Below, one piece after another: positions 1 through 9,993 of a stretch of 64,000 nucleotides of DNA. Both the position numbers and the translations under genes were made by a program. Origin of the DNA: Lonepinella sp042468235 (lineage in GTDB: Bacteria > Pseudomonadota > Gammaproteobacteria > Enterobacterales > Pasteurellaceae); contig NZ_CP170386.1 in NCBI RefSeq assembly GCF_042468235.1, forward strand, positions 2,094,476-2,158,475, written 5' to 3'. Below the pieces are notes generated by a model. The model was not told the origin of the DNA. It was given only the letters and a program-made list of their open reading frames with translations, and searched no databases. Numbering within the stretch: the stretch's first letter is position 1; every line of letters begins with the position of its first letter.

Positions 1-2676
1 CAAGTTTTCTCCAGCCTTGAGCATTTGTTCTAAATTGGGGCGAACCATTTTCACCATTTTGTGTGCCATGGTTTTCTCCATCGGTTTAAGCTGTTTTTCA
101 AGATGTTCGAATGTCACATTGGGAGCGAGATTATTGCCTTTGCTATCTAACAATAAGCGTACAGGTGTGGGTGGTAAAAAACGGTTTAGCTGCAAGCCTT
201 TTGGAGCTTGGCTTTCCACTACGTAAATACATTCTAATAATAATGTCCCCGTTGGCAATTTTTTATTGCTTAACAAGCAAGTTGCCGTTTTGCCGATGTC
301 GTTAGACAAGACTAAGTCAATGCCGTTGTGTAATATGGGGTGATCCCAACTGAGAAATTCCACATCTTCACGAGCTAAGGCAACATCTCGGCTAAATGTT
401 ACCGTGATACCGTCTTCTTTTAAACCGGGGAAATCAGGCACTAACATTGTGCCAGTGGGCGTAATGACAATGGATTGTTCGCCTAAGTCTTCTTGTTCTA
501 CGCCAATAATATCGAATAAATTTAAGGTGAAATTGATTAATTCAGGGCTGTTGTCTTGCTCGGCAATTTGATTTGCTAACTGTTGAGCCTGAATACCACC
601 GTTGGAATTTAATTCCAGTAAGCGATCTCGTCCATTTTCGAGTTCGTCTTTCAGCTTGGCACGTTGTTTAGCTGTTTCTTTGATGAAATCGGCAAAACCA
701 TCAAGTGCGGTGGGATGTTGCAAAAAATGTTGTAATTTTTCACCGCACTTTTCAAATAACATTGCCCCCATTGGACAGGTTTGTTCAAAGGCATTTAAGC
801 CTTGATGATACCAATCGGCTAACAAGGTTTGTGGCGTTTGAGCAAAACAAGGGACATGAATTTGAATTGCTTTAGTTTGCCCGATTCGGTCTAAACGCCC
901 GATACATTGCTCTAATAAATCGGGATTATCTGGCAAGTTAAACAGCACTAAATGTTGCGCAAATTGGAAATTTCGCCCTTCTGAACCGATACTTGAACTG
1001 AGTAATACTTGAGCACTTTGTTCTTGATCCGCAAAGTAAGCAGCGGCTCGATCTCGTTCAATAATCGACATATTTTGATGAAATACCGCACTACGAATCC
1101 CTTCTTTTTCTCGCAAGGCTTGCTCTAACTGAATCGCAGTTTGAGCCAGTTGGCAAATCACTAACACTTTCTCCGTGCGGTGATTTTTTAAGAACGTGAC
1201 CAACCAATCAAAACGGGGATCAAATTCGCACCATTTGGCATTGTCATTCATTTTCTGAAACAGCTGTTCTGGATAAAATAAACCTTGCTCAACATTTTCA
1301 CCGAGAGAACGCATTACTTTCATGGTATTTTCATATTGCTTAGGTAATTCAAGGGTGATCTGATGATAAATCCGTTGCGGAAAGCCTTTTACGCCTGATC
1401 TGGTATTACGAAATAACAATCGACTGGTACCGTGACGGTCGATCAGATGACGAATGAGTTCTTGTCGAACGCTGGTTTTTTCTGGTTCGTTATGGCTCTC
1501 TAATACCTTAAATTGTGGCTCAATATCTTGTTCGGATAACAGATCAGAAATGGCATTTTTTTGTACCGCACTTAACGATTTTTCTGTCAGTAAAGTTTGT
1601 ACTGCCTTGGCAACAGGTTGATAATTTTGCTGTTCTTGTAAGAACGCATGGTAATCATAAAAACGGTCATTATCTAATAAGCGTAAGCGGGCGAAATGCC
1701 CTTGTTGTCCGAGTTGTTCAGGCGTGGCAGTGAGGAGTAATACAGACGGAATTTGTTGAGCTAAGGTTTCTACTAACTGATATGCTGTACTTGGATTTTC
1801 AGGTGACCATTGTAAATGATGTGCTTCATCTACAATCAACATATCAAATTGGCTTGCGATTAACTGTTGCATTCGTTTTGGATTTGCCACTAACCAATCA
1901 ATGGAACAAATAATGCGGTTTTCCGTATCAAAAGGATTTCGCTCTTGTTCATCTTCGGTTGCGGAAAAATCGCCAGCACGTTCTTCATCAAATAGCGAAA
2001 AATGCAAGTTAAAACGGCGTAGCATTTCCACTAGCCATTGATGTTGCAAAGTTTCTGGCAGCAGGATTAATACTCGATCGGCACGTTCGGCAAAAATTTG
2101 TTGTTGTAAAATCATGCCAGCTTCAATGGTTTTACCTAACCCAACTTCATCTGCTAACAATACTCGTGGTGCAATACGTTGACCTACTTCTTTGGCAATA
2201 TGCAGTTGGTGGGGAATTAAGCCTGCTCGAATACCACATAGCCCACGTAAGGGAGATTGAAATTGTGCCTGTTGATGTTGTAAAGCACGATAACGCAAGG
2301 CAAAGCGATCCGAGCGATCGATTTGTTCTGCGAATAATTTATCTTGTGGTTGACTAAAACTGATATGACTGGCGAGTTCCATTTCTTTGAGCACCATTTC
2401 TTCGCCATTATCTAAACGTTGGACTAAATACAGGGCAATGTCATTATTCATCATCGTATCCACGATTTTTGCCTGCCAGCCTTGTTGATGTGTGATGTGA
2501 TCGTGCTTTTTGAAGATCACACGGGTTAAAGGGGCAGTGGCAATGGCATAAATTCGGGTTTCTTGTGCGGCTGGGAAAGAAATTGTGATACTGCGGTGAT
2601 TAAGTTCGGTGATGATGCCTAAACCGAGATCGTTCTCACTTTCGCTGATCCAACGTTGACCGATAGCAAATGACAT
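1..2676 (-). CDS. rapA: RNA polymerase-associated ATPase RapA, 5' part (cut by window edge)
   Basis: SWI2/SNF2-type ATPase that binds RNA polymerase and helps recycle it after transcription. The start ATG at 2674-2676 gives MSFAIGQRW, the usual RapA N-terminus. The frame stays open for 892 codons to base 1. The Walker A segment (GLGKT, about residue 180) is at about 2128-2140 and the DEAH box (VDEAHHLQ) at about 1817-1832, both in frame. E. coli RapA has 968 residues, so roughly 75 C-terminal residues lie outside the window. It diverges from pnuC. The identification is secure; only the truncation by the window edge is notable. Confidence 0.95.
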   Translation of the reverse strand, partial: MSFAIGQRWISESENDLGLGIITELNHRSITISFPAAQETRIYAIATAPLTRVIFKKHDHITHQQGWQAKIVDTMMNNDIALYLVQRLDNGEEMVLKEMELASHISFSQPQDKLFAEQIDRSDRFALRYRALQHQQAQFQSPLRGLCGIRAGLIPHQLHIAKEVGQRIAPRVLLADEVGLGKTIEAGMILQQQIFAERADRVLILLPETLQHQWLVEMLRRFNLHFSLFDEERAGDFSATEDEQERNPFDTENRIICSIDWLVANPKRMQQLIASQFDMLIVDEAHHLQWSPENPSTAYQLVETLAQQIPSVLLLTATPEQLGQQGHFARLRLLDNDRFYDYHAFLQEQQNYQPVAKAVQTLLTEKSLSAVQKNAISDLLSEQDIEPQFKVLESHNEPEKTSVRQELIRHLIDRHGTSRLLFRNTRSGVKGFPQRIYHQITLELPKQYENTMKVMRSLGENVEQGLFYPEQLFQKMNDNAKWCEFDPRFDWLVTFLKNHRTEKVLVICQLAQTAIQLEQALREKEGIRSAVFHQNMSIIERDRAAAYFADQEQSAQVLLSSSIGSEGRNFQFAQHLVLFNLPDNPDLLEQCIGRLDRIGQTKAIQIHVPCFAQTPQTLLADWYHQGLNAFEQTCPMGAMLFEKCGEKLQHFLQHPTALDGFADFIKETAKQRAKLKDELENGRDRLLELNSNGGIQAQQLANQIAEQDNSPELINFTLNLFDIIGVEQEDLGEQSIVITPTGTMLVPDFPGLKEDGITVTFSRDVALAREDVEFLSWDHPILHNGIDLVLSNDIGKTATCLLSNKKLPTGTLLLECIYVVESQAPKGLQLNRFLPPTPVRLLLDSKGNNLAPNVTFEHLEKQLKPMEKTMAHKMVKMVRPNLEQMLKAGENL

Positions 2677-2882
2677 AATAGGGGGACACTCTTGTTATGG
2701 TAAATTAAGGGAACGTATTTTATCAAATATTTGCCAAAGGTAACAAGCTATCCTATGTATAAAATATTTTCCTTAAAATGTATTTATATGGTTAATTTTT
2801 ACTATTTTGTAATTTATCCTTGACTTCATTAAAGTGCGGTGCAAAAATTCATCTGTTTGTTATTAATATTGAGGATCCTGTT

Positions 2883-3569
2883 ATGAACTATGTTAATGCC
2901 ATTAAAAAAGAATTCTTTGGTGGTTGGAATACGATTGAAGCTCTATGGATTGTGGTTTTTGTTGGGGCTCAAATTTGGGCGTATGTACAAGAGCCAGATT
3001 CACCACTGGGCATGATCTCAGGCATTGCGGGATTGTTATGTGTTATTTTCGTCAGTAAAGGAAAAATCAGTAACTACTTCTTCGGGCTTATTTTTGCTTA
3101 TACTTATTTTTATGTAGCTTGGGGCAATAATTTTATCGGTGAAATGAATACCACGCTATATGTGTATATCCCAGCCCAATTTATTGGTTATTTTATGTGG
3201 AAAGCCAACATGCAAAATGACCAACAGGGAAATGAGGAAGTGATTGCGAAAGCCTTAACCCCAACAGGTTGGCTGATTTTATTAGTGAGTATTGCAGTAT
3301 GTTCATTCTTCTTTATTCAAGCGGTGAATGCGGCAGGGGGCAGTTCGGCATCGCTTGACGGCACCACCACGATTATTACCTTTGCTGCACAATTATTGAT
3401 GATTTTGCGTTATCGTGAACAATGGGCGTTATGGATTGTGTTAAACATTCTCTCTATTGTTTTATGGGCAGAAACCCCAGCGATGTATATTATGTATAGC
3501 GGTTATTTATTGAACTCCATTTATGGGTATTACAACTGGACGAAATTAGTCAAAGTGGCAAGTAAATAA
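2883..3569 (+). CDS. pnuC: nicotinamide riboside transporter PnuC
   Basis: Inner-membrane facilitator that imports nicotinamide riboside, a key NAD precursor in Pasteurellaceae, which often cannot make NAD de novo. The 228-residue product is almost wholly hydrophobic, with about seven membrane segments and the family's aromatic-rich stretch (YIPAQFIGYFMW, about residues 100-111). I chose the ATG at 2883 because a GAGGA ribosome site sits about 9 bases upstream. An in-frame TTG at 2820 would add 21 residues but reads through an uptake signal sequence (2831-2840). The gene stands alone between divergent rapA and convergent lacZ and ends in a strong terminator. Confidence 0.93.
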   Translation: MNYVNAIKKEFFGGWNTIEALWIVVFVGAQIWAYVQEPDSPLGMISGIAGLLCVIFVSKGKISNYFFGLIFAYTYFYVAWGNNFIGEMNTTLYVYIPAQFIGYFMWKANMQNDQQGNEEVIAKALTPTGWLILLVSIAVCSFFFIQAVNAAGGSSASLDGTTTIITFAAQLLMILRYREQWALWIVLNILSIVLWAETPAMYIMYSGYLLNSIYGYYNWTKLVKVASK

Positions 3570-3578
3570 GCATTCATT

Positions 3579-3613
3579 AAGGGGAAATTGCTCATATTTC
3601 CCCTTCTTTTTTT
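3579..3613 (+). terminator. Rho-independent terminator of pnuC
   Basis: Perfect 10-bp stem (AAGGGGAAAT at 3579-3588 with ATTTCCCCTT at 3596-3605), a 7-base loop, and a run of T at 3607-3613. It lies 9 bases after the pnuC stop. Confidence 0.9.
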
Positions 3614-3621
3614 ATGTTGTC

Positions 3622-6600
3622 CTAGACAAATCTGAATTCAAATTCACAATCCCATTCTGTTTCCACTAACTGATATTGAGCGTTTAAACTCGGACCGCAA
3701 GAATTTGAGCCGATACCACTCATTTTATAATCCACACATAAAATAGACCTGTCTTCTGGCACCAGTTGATAATTATGTTTAACCGAACTAAGCTGTTCTT
3801 GGCTAAACGGCGAAAAGTTGAAACTAAACGGGTTGTTGCTGGTTATCCAAAATTCGTGGTTTTTTGACCGCACTTTTAACCAGTGGCAACTGTAATGGCT
3901 ACCATATTCTTGTGGTTTCAGGTAATCTACCGTTTGATTGAGCTTGCTTTGATGAATCGCTAACCAACAGGCGTGATGTTTATCAAGATAACTTTCCGAG
4001 AGCTCAGAATCATTACCATAACCAAAATAGCTGACCTGATCAAACTGTGGTGGTAGGAATAAACGCAGACCAAAACGTGGCAGAAAGGGTAAATGTTTTG
4101 CTTTTTCGCTGTGAATTTTAATGGTTAATCCGGTCTCAGAAAAATGATAAATGATAGTAAGGGTGAGAATTCTCGCTTGGCTGGTCGCAACTAAACCACA
4201 TTTGGCACGGATTTCAATAGCATGATTTGTTTTTTCAAGTGCAATATCATAAGCCCGAGTTTCCGCTCGGTTAAAACCAGCGGCAATCCAGTATTCTTTG
4301 ATTAAACTATCGTTATCTAAGCAGGCTCGCCAAATATTAAAATCTAAAGGTTGACGTAATAAAGGCTCATTATGTTGGAAAATCTGGGTAATGATTCCTT
4401 TGCATTTATCAAACTGATAAACGATATTTTCCCCTTTAATTTCAATATGATTACCGGTTTCGGTATAATTCCACGGTGTATTTTCTCTTGGGAGCTTTGG
4501 TAATTGGAAAGAATTTGCTGGGAATAGATTAATTTGGTCGAATCCTAATTCATGATGTTGTGCGATCAAAGCGGCGGATTTTTTCTGATAATAACGTAAT
4601 TCTAGCGTCCAAACATGACCATTATCGGCAGGTAAATCAAAGGGTAATTGAGTTTCTTGATGAGGTTCAAGATTTATCTCGGTTATCCATTTCTCTTCAA
4701 TAATCTGACCATTCTCACTTAATTTAATTTGAATTTCAGCGAAATCTTGTAAATTAGAAAAATCCAAATAATTGGTCAGAAAAATTTTCCCTTGCTTAAT
4801 CGTAGCTCTTATCGGACGATTAACATTTTTAAGTTCAAGCAAGCTACTATGCGGTTTACGATCAGGCGAAACCAGCCCATCAACACAAAAATTACCATCA
4901 TTCGGGGTGTCATCAAAATCTCCACCATAGCCAAAATGCCCATTAGCGAGATAGGGTGCATGATCACACCATTCCCAAATAAACCCGCCTGCAGCATAGG
5001 CATGACGCTGAAAAACTTGCCAGTAATCTTCCAAATCACCACAAGAATTGCCCATCGCATGACTATATTCACAAAGTAAATAAGGGCGAGTTTGTGGTTG
5101 ACGACAATAGTGGTCAATTTCTGCTGTAGATGTGTACATTTCACTGTGAAAATCCAAATTTGACCAGTCATTTTGATGGGTGGAATGTTGGAAAATCGCA
5201 TTTTCATAATGGACTAAACGACTTGGATCACGAGATTTTATCCAACTTGCCGCTTGTTCAAAATTTTCGCCATAGCCAGATTCGTTGCCTAATGACCAAA
5301 TTAAGATCGAGGTGCGGTTTTTGTCACGCTCAATATGTGCCAACGTGCGGTCTAAAATGGCCTTTTTCCATTCTGGGGAGCGAGCTATATAACAGTAATT
5401 ATCAATGGTTTGCTGACGCACTTTATCCGCATCTTGGGTAATTTTTGCCCCAAGTAAAATACTTTTTTCTGGCTGTTCGACATACACAGCATTGGTACCA
5501 TGGCTTTCTATATCACTTTCACTGATGAGATAAAAGCCAAATTGATCACAGAGTTCCGCAAACCATGGACTATTGGGATAATGTGCGGTACGAATGGCAT
5601 TAATATTATGCTGTTTCATTAAGGTTAAATCAGTGATGGCTTGTTGCATATTAATGGTGTAACCTGTTTGGGGAGCGCTATCGTGGCGATTTACGCCTTT
5701 AAATTTGATCGCTTGTTGGTTAAATAACAATACGCCATTTTTAACTTCAATATGACGAAAACCTATTCTTTGACAAATCGTTTCTTGTCCTGTGTTTAGC
5801 AATAAACAATAAAGCTGCGGTGATTCCGCATTCCATAATTGTACTTGTTCAAGTTGATATTGTAACTGTTGTTTGGCGACCGAACTGATGATTAAATTAC
5901 CTTGTGGATCAAAAAGTTGCCATGAAATTTCAACCGGTTCTTGGCGGAAAGAAAATGCTACATTTAGCACCGCAGTTTGTAAATTATCGGTGAATGTCGT
6001 GCGAATAAAAAAATCTTGTAAATAATTTTGTTCTCGTTCAAGTAAATAAACATCTCGGAAAATCCCCGACATACGGAATTTATCTTGATCTTCTAGATAG
6101 CTACCGTCACACCATTTCAATACCAACACATGTAATTGATTTTCGCCTTGTTGCAAATAGTCGGTAAGATCAAATTCTGCAGTAGCATGGCTGACTTGGG
6201 AATAACCGACAAATTTTTGATTAACATATAAAAATAAACAACTATCCACGCCTTCAAAATTGATCAAATAACGTTTATGCGAACGCTTATTTAATTCAAC
6301 ACAACGATGATAAAGTCCACAAGGATTTTGTTGTGGTACAAAAGGCGGATCAAAGGGGAAAGGGTAATTCACATTGGTGTAATGATGTTGGTCAAAGCCA
6401 TGACTTTGCCAGTTAGACGGCACCGGAATATGTTGTTCAAAAGGATATTGTAGGAAATCTTCAGGAAGATCATGATAAGAAGCAAAATAGGCAAAATCCC
6501 AGTCACCATTAAGTGCGGTGAAAAAAAGAGAATTTTCCCTGCTATTTTTTTGGGTATTTTCCACCGCACTTTGGGGATTTTCATAAGGAATAAAATAGGC

Positions 6601-6660
6601 GTGGTGGGGCGTAGTATTGATATGGAGAATTTGTGGATCTTGGTAATAGTTCGGTAGCAT
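3622..6660 (-). CDS. lacZ: beta-galactosidase LacZ (glycoside hydrolase family 2)
   Basis: Cytoplasmic enzyme that hydrolyses lactose and other beta-galactosides. The 1012-residue product has the LacZ domain order: N-terminal sugar-binding and jelly-roll domains, a central TIM barrel, and the C-terminal small-chain domain. The acid/base glutamate is E460 in LGNESG and the nucleophile is E531 in CEYSHAMGNS. An in-frame TTG at 6684 exists, but the ATG at 6660 has AAGGA about 8 bases upstream and the TTG lies close to a terminator, so 6660 is preferred. No lactose permease or LacI regulator is adjacent. The gene lies directly after the ula operon in the same direction, behind a terminator. The galactoside it serves and how that sugar enters the cell are not evident here. 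Confidence 0.93.
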   Translation of the reverse strand: MLPNYYQDPQILHINTTPHHAYFIPYENPQSAVENTQKNSRENSLFFTALNGDWDFAYFASYHDLPEDFLQYPFEQHIPVPSNWQSHGFDQHHYTNVNYPFPFDPPFVPQQNPCGLYHRCVELNKRSHKRYLINFEGVDSCLFLYVNQKFVGYSQVSHATAEFDLTDYLQQGENQLHVLVLKWCDGSYLEDQDKFRMSGIFRDVYLLEREQNYLQDFFIRTTFTDNLQTAVLNVAFSFRQEPVEISWQLFDPQGNLIISSVAKQQLQYQLEQVQLWNAESPQLYCLLLNTGQETICQRIGFRHIEVKNGVLLFNQQAIKFKGVNRHDSAPQTGYTINMQQAITDLTLMKQHNINAIRTAHYPNSPWFAELCDQFGFYLISESDIESHGTNAVYVEQPEKSILLGAKITQDADKVRQQTIDNYCYIARSPEWKKAILDRTLAHIERDKNRTSILIWSLGNESGYGENFEQAASWIKSRDPSRLVHYENAIFQHSTHQNDWSNLDFHSEMYTSTAEIDHYCRQPQTRPYLLCEYSHAMGNSCGDLEDYWQVFQRHAYAAGGFIWEWCDHAPYLANGHFGYGGDFDDTPNDGNFCVDGLVSPDRKPHSSLLELKNVNRPIRATIKQGKIFLTNYLDFSNLQDFAEIQIKLSENGQIIEEKWITEINLEPHQETQLPFDLPADNGHVWTLELRYYQKKSAALIAQHHELGFDQINLFPANSFQLPKLPRENTPWNYTETGNHIEIKGENIVYQFDKCKGIITQIFQHNEPLLRQPLDFNIWRACLDNDSLIKEYWIAAGFNRAETRAYDIALEKTNHAIEIRAKCGLVATSQARILTLTIIYHFSETGLTIKIHSEKAKHLPFLPRFGLRLFLPPQFDQVSYFGYGNDSELSESYLDKHHACWLAIHQSKLNQTVDYLKPQEYGSHYSCHWLKVRSKNHEFWITSNNPFSFNFSPFSQEQLSSVKHNYQLVPEDRSILCVDYKMSGIGSNSCGPSLNAQYQLVETEWDCEFEFRFV

Positions 6661-6679
6661 AGCCAATTCCTTGTTTGAT

Positions 6680-6707
6680 AACAAAAATAAGGGGGATTTA
6701 ACCCCCT
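6680..6707 (-). terminator. Terminator between ulaD and lacZ
   Basis: Read on the minus strand, AGGGGG and CCCCCT (6702-6707 and 6690-6695) pair around a 6-base loop, followed by TATTTTTG. It should end most transcripts of the ulaA-ulaC-ulaD operon. lacZ must then rely on read-through or on a promoter within 6661-6744. Confidence 0.8.
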
Positions 6708-6744
6708 GTATTATATAATCAATTTATTGGCATGAGAAAGCCGA

Positions 6745-7425
6745 TTATGCCCAATATTTGTCAATTTCAGCACGAATCGCTTCGGCAGTTTGTTTGCCTT
6801 TTTCACCCACTAATGCTCGACCAGCAATAAAGGCTTTGGCATTTTTGATTTCTTTGAATAGGTGAATTTGTTCTGGCACGATACCACCCGTGATAGATAA
6901 TTCTAAACCTAATGCAGAAAGTTGTTTCATTAGGTTGACATCTTCATCTGTCCAACCTTTACCGGCTAATTCGGCATCACGAGAACGGTGATAAATGGCT
7001 TGTTTTACCCCTAATTCCACCCATTCTTTAGCATCTTTTTCTACTGACCAGTTACCGTAGATTTCAATTTGGATTTCTTTTTTCACTTTTAATTCAGGGT
7101 GAGCGGCATTGAATTCATCAGCCACTTTTTTACAAGCAGCTTTAGTGGCTGGGTGAGCAGCAGCGGACACGGTTAACCAGTCGGCTCCAGCTTCAAATGC
7201 CATTTTAGCTAAAATTGCACCACCGTCAGTGGTTTTTAAATCACACACGATAATATGATTTGGGTGTAAAGCACGCAAAGTACTGACTGCTTTCATGCCT
7301 TCAGCGCAAGCAAGAATAGTTCCCACTTCAATGATTTCGACCACGCTTTCCGCTTGTTTGGCATCGGCAACGGCTTTTTCGAGGCTTAATGAGTCAAGGG
7401 CGATTTGTAATAATGGTTTAGACAT
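6745..7425 (-). CDS. ulaD: 3-keto-L-gulonate-6-phosphate decarboxylase UlaD
   Basis: Converts 3-keto-L-gulonate 6-phosphate to L-xylulose 5-phosphate in L-ascorbate breakdown. It belongs to the orotidine-phosphate decarboxylase superfamily of TIM barrels. The 226-residue protein keeps the residues known from the E. coli enzyme: D11, E33, D62-x-K64-x-x-D67 (DLKTTD), and the YHRSRD motif near residue 145. The ATG at 7425 has AAAGGA upstream; the longer frame from 7479 lacks such a site. It is the last gene of the ulaAB-ulaC-ulaD operon, with about 75 bases between it and ulaC. Confidence 0.93.
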   Translation of the reverse strand: MSKPLLQIALDSLSLEKAVADAKQAESVVEIIEVGTILACAEGMKAVSTLRALHPNHIIVCDLKTTDGGAILAKMAFEAGADWLTVSAAAHPATKAACKKVADEFNAAHPELKVKKEIQIEIYGNWSVEKDAKEWVELGVKQAIYHRSRDAELAGKGWTDEDVNLMKQLSALGLELSITGGIVPEQIHLFKEIKNAKAFIAGRALVGEKGKQTAEAIRAEIDKYWA

Positions 7426-7500
7426 AATTTTTTCCTTTAATTGTGAGATAATATGAGAAGTGCGGTTGAATTTGAGCAAATTTTATCAACCGCAGGCAAG

Positions 7501-7971
7501 TTAAGCTAATGCAGCATCAATCACTGCAATCACTTCATCACTGCTTGTGCAGTTGAGTAATTTTTTCAAATCCACCCCTGTTTCGCTATTAGGATCTTCA
7601 TCTTCTAGCACTTGGGTGATTTCCATAATGCCTTGCATATGTTGATCGGAATCGCTACCCGCTAGGGTAATTAATACGCTGACCGGTTCATCTTCACCAT
7701 CAAATACCACTGGTGTGGTTAAGGTGACTAATGCAAATGCGGTTTTAATGACCCCCTCTTCTGGGCGAGCATGTGGCATCGCAAGACCTGGCGAAAGGAT
7801 GATGTAAGGTCCCATTTCTTTCACTTTGGCAATAATATTGTCATAGTAACGTGGTTCAATGGCACCCGATGCAACTAATAAGTCAGTACCGATTTTCACC
7901 GCTTCTTCCCAGTTATTTGCAGTTTGATTTAACTTAATGGAATGGTTAGCAATGAGAGATTCTTTTAACAT
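7501..7971 (-). CDS. ulaC: PTS system L-ascorbate-specific EIIA component UlaC
   Basis: Soluble phosphocarrier that passes phosphate from HPr to the ascorbate permease UlaAB. It is a 156-residue protein of the mannitol/fructose EIIA family. The phosphorylated histidine should be H67 in GLAMPHARPE. The start at 7971 has AAGGA just upstream; an in-frame ATG at 7992 is less likely because the ribosome site lies within that extension. It sits 65 bases after the permease gene and before ulaD. Confidence 0.92.
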   Translation of the reverse strand: MLKESLIANHSIKLNQTANNWEEAVKIGTDLLVASGAIEPRYYDNIIAKVKEMGPYIILSPGLAMPHARPEEGVIKTAFALVTLTTPVVFDGEDEPVSVLITLAGSDSDQHMQGIMEITQVLEDEDPNSETGVDLKKLLNCTSSDEVIAVIDAALA

Positions 7972-8036
7972 GACATTTCCTTCTTTGAACATTTAAACAT
8001 GGGATCCCTCGGCTAATAAGCCGAGGGACGTAACAC

Positions 8037-9833
8037 TTATTTACCGACGTGTTTATTGATTAATTCAACTAATTCATCACCGAACGTATTTGGGTTCAAC
8101 ATGTTTTGTACGCCAAGTACAGATACGTTGTCTCCGCCGTTAATTTCACCAGCAAGGTGTTTAGATGAAACAATAATGTCGATACCAGATAATTTACCTT
8201 TGTAATCTGTGACGGCACAAGAATCCATCACATTTGGAATACCTCGTTTGTCTAAGTATTGTTTAATTTTCATTTTCATCATCATAGATGAACCTTGACC
8301 AGAACCACATACTGCTAAGATACGAATCGCTTTAGTATCTGCACTGGCTTGTGTTGTTGTGGTTGTTACAGGTTCTGCGACAGTTTCTTCTTCGACACCG
8401 TAACCGTCCATTTGTTCAAGGGTTTTACCTGCGGCTTTGGCGGCAGCTTCGTCGGCACGTAATTTACGTGAAGCGAAGAACATATACACTAAGCAAAGGG
8501 CTAAGATAACAAAGAAGAAGAATGGAATGCTGACGATACCTTGTAATACTGGTGGCCAGAATAATGCCCAGTCTGCCATACCCATCCAGCCGTTGAATTC
8601 GGTACCTTGTGATTTTAATAATTGAATTACCCAAGCAGAGCCTAGCACTTCAATCATACCCATCACTAAACAGATTTTGATAACGGCTTTCCAACCACCA
8701 AATTTGTTGGCAAATACACCGACGGTGGCGTTAGAGAAGAACATTGGGATAAAGCCTGGGATAATTAATACTTCAACCCCGAAGTTATCACCGAAAGCAA
8801 GTAATAAGCCGACCGCAATAAATTGACCGATAGCACCCCACATGAAACCGAATACCATGGCATTTGGTGAGTAAGCATAAATTGCTGCACAGTCAATGGC
8901 TAGCACAGAATTTGGAATCACACGTTCGGAGATACCTTTAAACGCTTCGGATAATTCCGCTACGAACATACGCACACCAACCACGATAATTTGAATGGCT
9001 ACCGCAAATTTCATACCTGTTTCGATAATATACATAATCCAGTGTGTTTTACCCGCCATGGATTGAAGATTATCTAAACCGAAAGAAAGCAAGATAATAC
9101 CAAAGAATACGGTCATGACTAACGCTGTGGCAGAAATACTATCGTGGAAAATATGTAACCATTTTGGTAATTTCATATTATCCACAGTATCTTTTGGATC
9201 ACCTAATTTTGGTGCTAATTGAACCGCTACCCAAGAGGCAATTTGTTGTTGGTGACCAATGGAGAAACCCGCACCGCCAGTAACAGCTTGCGTTGGTTTA
9301 TACATGATGTTAGAGGAAATACCCCAATAGAGAGCCATTAAGACCGCTGTATAAATCACGGTTTCCCACATAGAGGCACCGATAATCATGTAGAACACTG
9401 CTACTAAGCCAGCTTGTTGGAACATGATATGACCGGTTAACATAATAGTACGAATACCTGTGACACGTCTCAACACCACTAATAGGATATTTAAGGCTAA
9501 CGCAAGTAGCACGGCATAACCAACCCAACCGTAATTTTCACCCATAGTTTGGATGGTGGATTGCATACTGGTATAAGGGTCAATAACCGCACCAGTCAAA
9601 TGATGAAACTCAGAAAGTTTGTCAATGATAGGTTTAAAACTGGATGTTAAGAAACCAGAACCTTGTTGTACCATTAAGAAACCAACGATAGTTTTAATCG
9701 TCCCTTTAATAACCGTTGTGGTATCTTTTTTTAGTAAGATGTAACCCAAGCAAGCGACGATCCCGAGTAGAAAAGGTGCTTTGGATAACACTTGAGTATT
9801 AAAACCTAAAAATAGGTCGTAGAGAGTGTCCAT
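8037..9833 (-). CDS. ulaA: PTS system L-ascorbate-specific EIICB permease (UlaA-UlaB fusion)
   Basis: Imports and phosphorylates L-ascorbate. Residues 1 to about 455 are the polytopic EIIC domain, equivalent to E. coli UlaA (465 residues). A charged and T-rich linker (about 460-500) follows. Residues 503-598 form an EIIB domain equivalent to separate UlaB (101 residues), with the phospho-cysteine C509 in AVCGSGQGSS. E. coli uses two genes, so this is a fusion. The start has GGAGAA upstream. It is the first gene of the minus-strand ula operon, facing ulaG across a 422-base control region. Confidence 0.94.
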   Translation of the reverse strand: MDTLYDLFLGFNTQVLSKAPFLLGIVACLGYILLKKDTTTVIKGTIKTIVGFLMVQQGSGFLTSSFKPIIDKLSEFHHLTGAVIDPYTSMQSTIQTMGENYGWVGYAVLLALALNILLVVLRRVTGIRTIMLTGHIMFQQAGLVAVFYMIIGASMWETVIYTAVLMALYWGISSNIMYKPTQAVTGGAGFSIGHQQQIASWVAVQLAPKLGDPKDTVDNMKLPKWLHIFHDSISATALVMTVFFGIILLSFGLDNLQSMAGKTHWIMYIIETGMKFAVAIQIIVVGVRMFVAELSEAFKGISERVIPNSVLAIDCAAIYAYSPNAMVFGFMWGAIGQFIAVGLLLAFGDNFGVEVLIIPGFIPMFFSNATVGVFANKFGGWKAVIKICLVMGMIEVLGSAWVIQLLKSQGTEFNGWMGMADWALFWPPVLQGIVSIPFFFFVILALCLVYMFFASRKLRADEAAAKAAGKTLEQMDGYGVEEETVAEPVTTTTTQASADTKAIRILAVCGSGQGSSMMMKMKIKQYLDKRGIPNVMDSCAVTDYKGKLSGIDIIVSSKHLAGEINGGDNVSVLGVQNMLNPNTFGDELVELINKHVGK

Positions 9834-9975
9834 ATATAATTCTCCGCAGTAGAATAAAATTATTATTGCATTGGCTCAATTTGAGCTTGAGCTGGTGAGT
9901 ACCACTATTTTGTATAATACATCGTTAAAATAGTGCGAACGGCAGAATCATAATCCTAAAATGCAAGTTATAAAA

Positions 9976-9993
9976 GATTATTTTTGATTATTT
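9976..9993 (+). repeat. Candidate UlaR operator, copy 1 (18-base direct repeat)
   Basis: GATTATTTTTGATTATTT. The same 18 bases recur with one change at 10215-10232. Within the repeat, GATT occurs with 10-base spacing, one helical turn. The location between the divergent ula arms and the presence of a DeoR-type regulator gene suggest an operator. This is inference from position and repetition only. Confidence 0.45.

Noticed and set aside
2820..2882. TTG start for PnuC
   Set aside because: The extension spans an uptake signal and lacks a ribosome site, whereas ATG 2883 has GAGGA.
4792..5441. Overlapping frames inside lacZ on both strands
   Set aside because: They are shadows of lacZ with no recognisable protein character and no ribosome sites.
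6661..6684. TTG start for LacZ
   Set aside because: It lies next to a terminator, and ATG 6660 has a good ribosome site.
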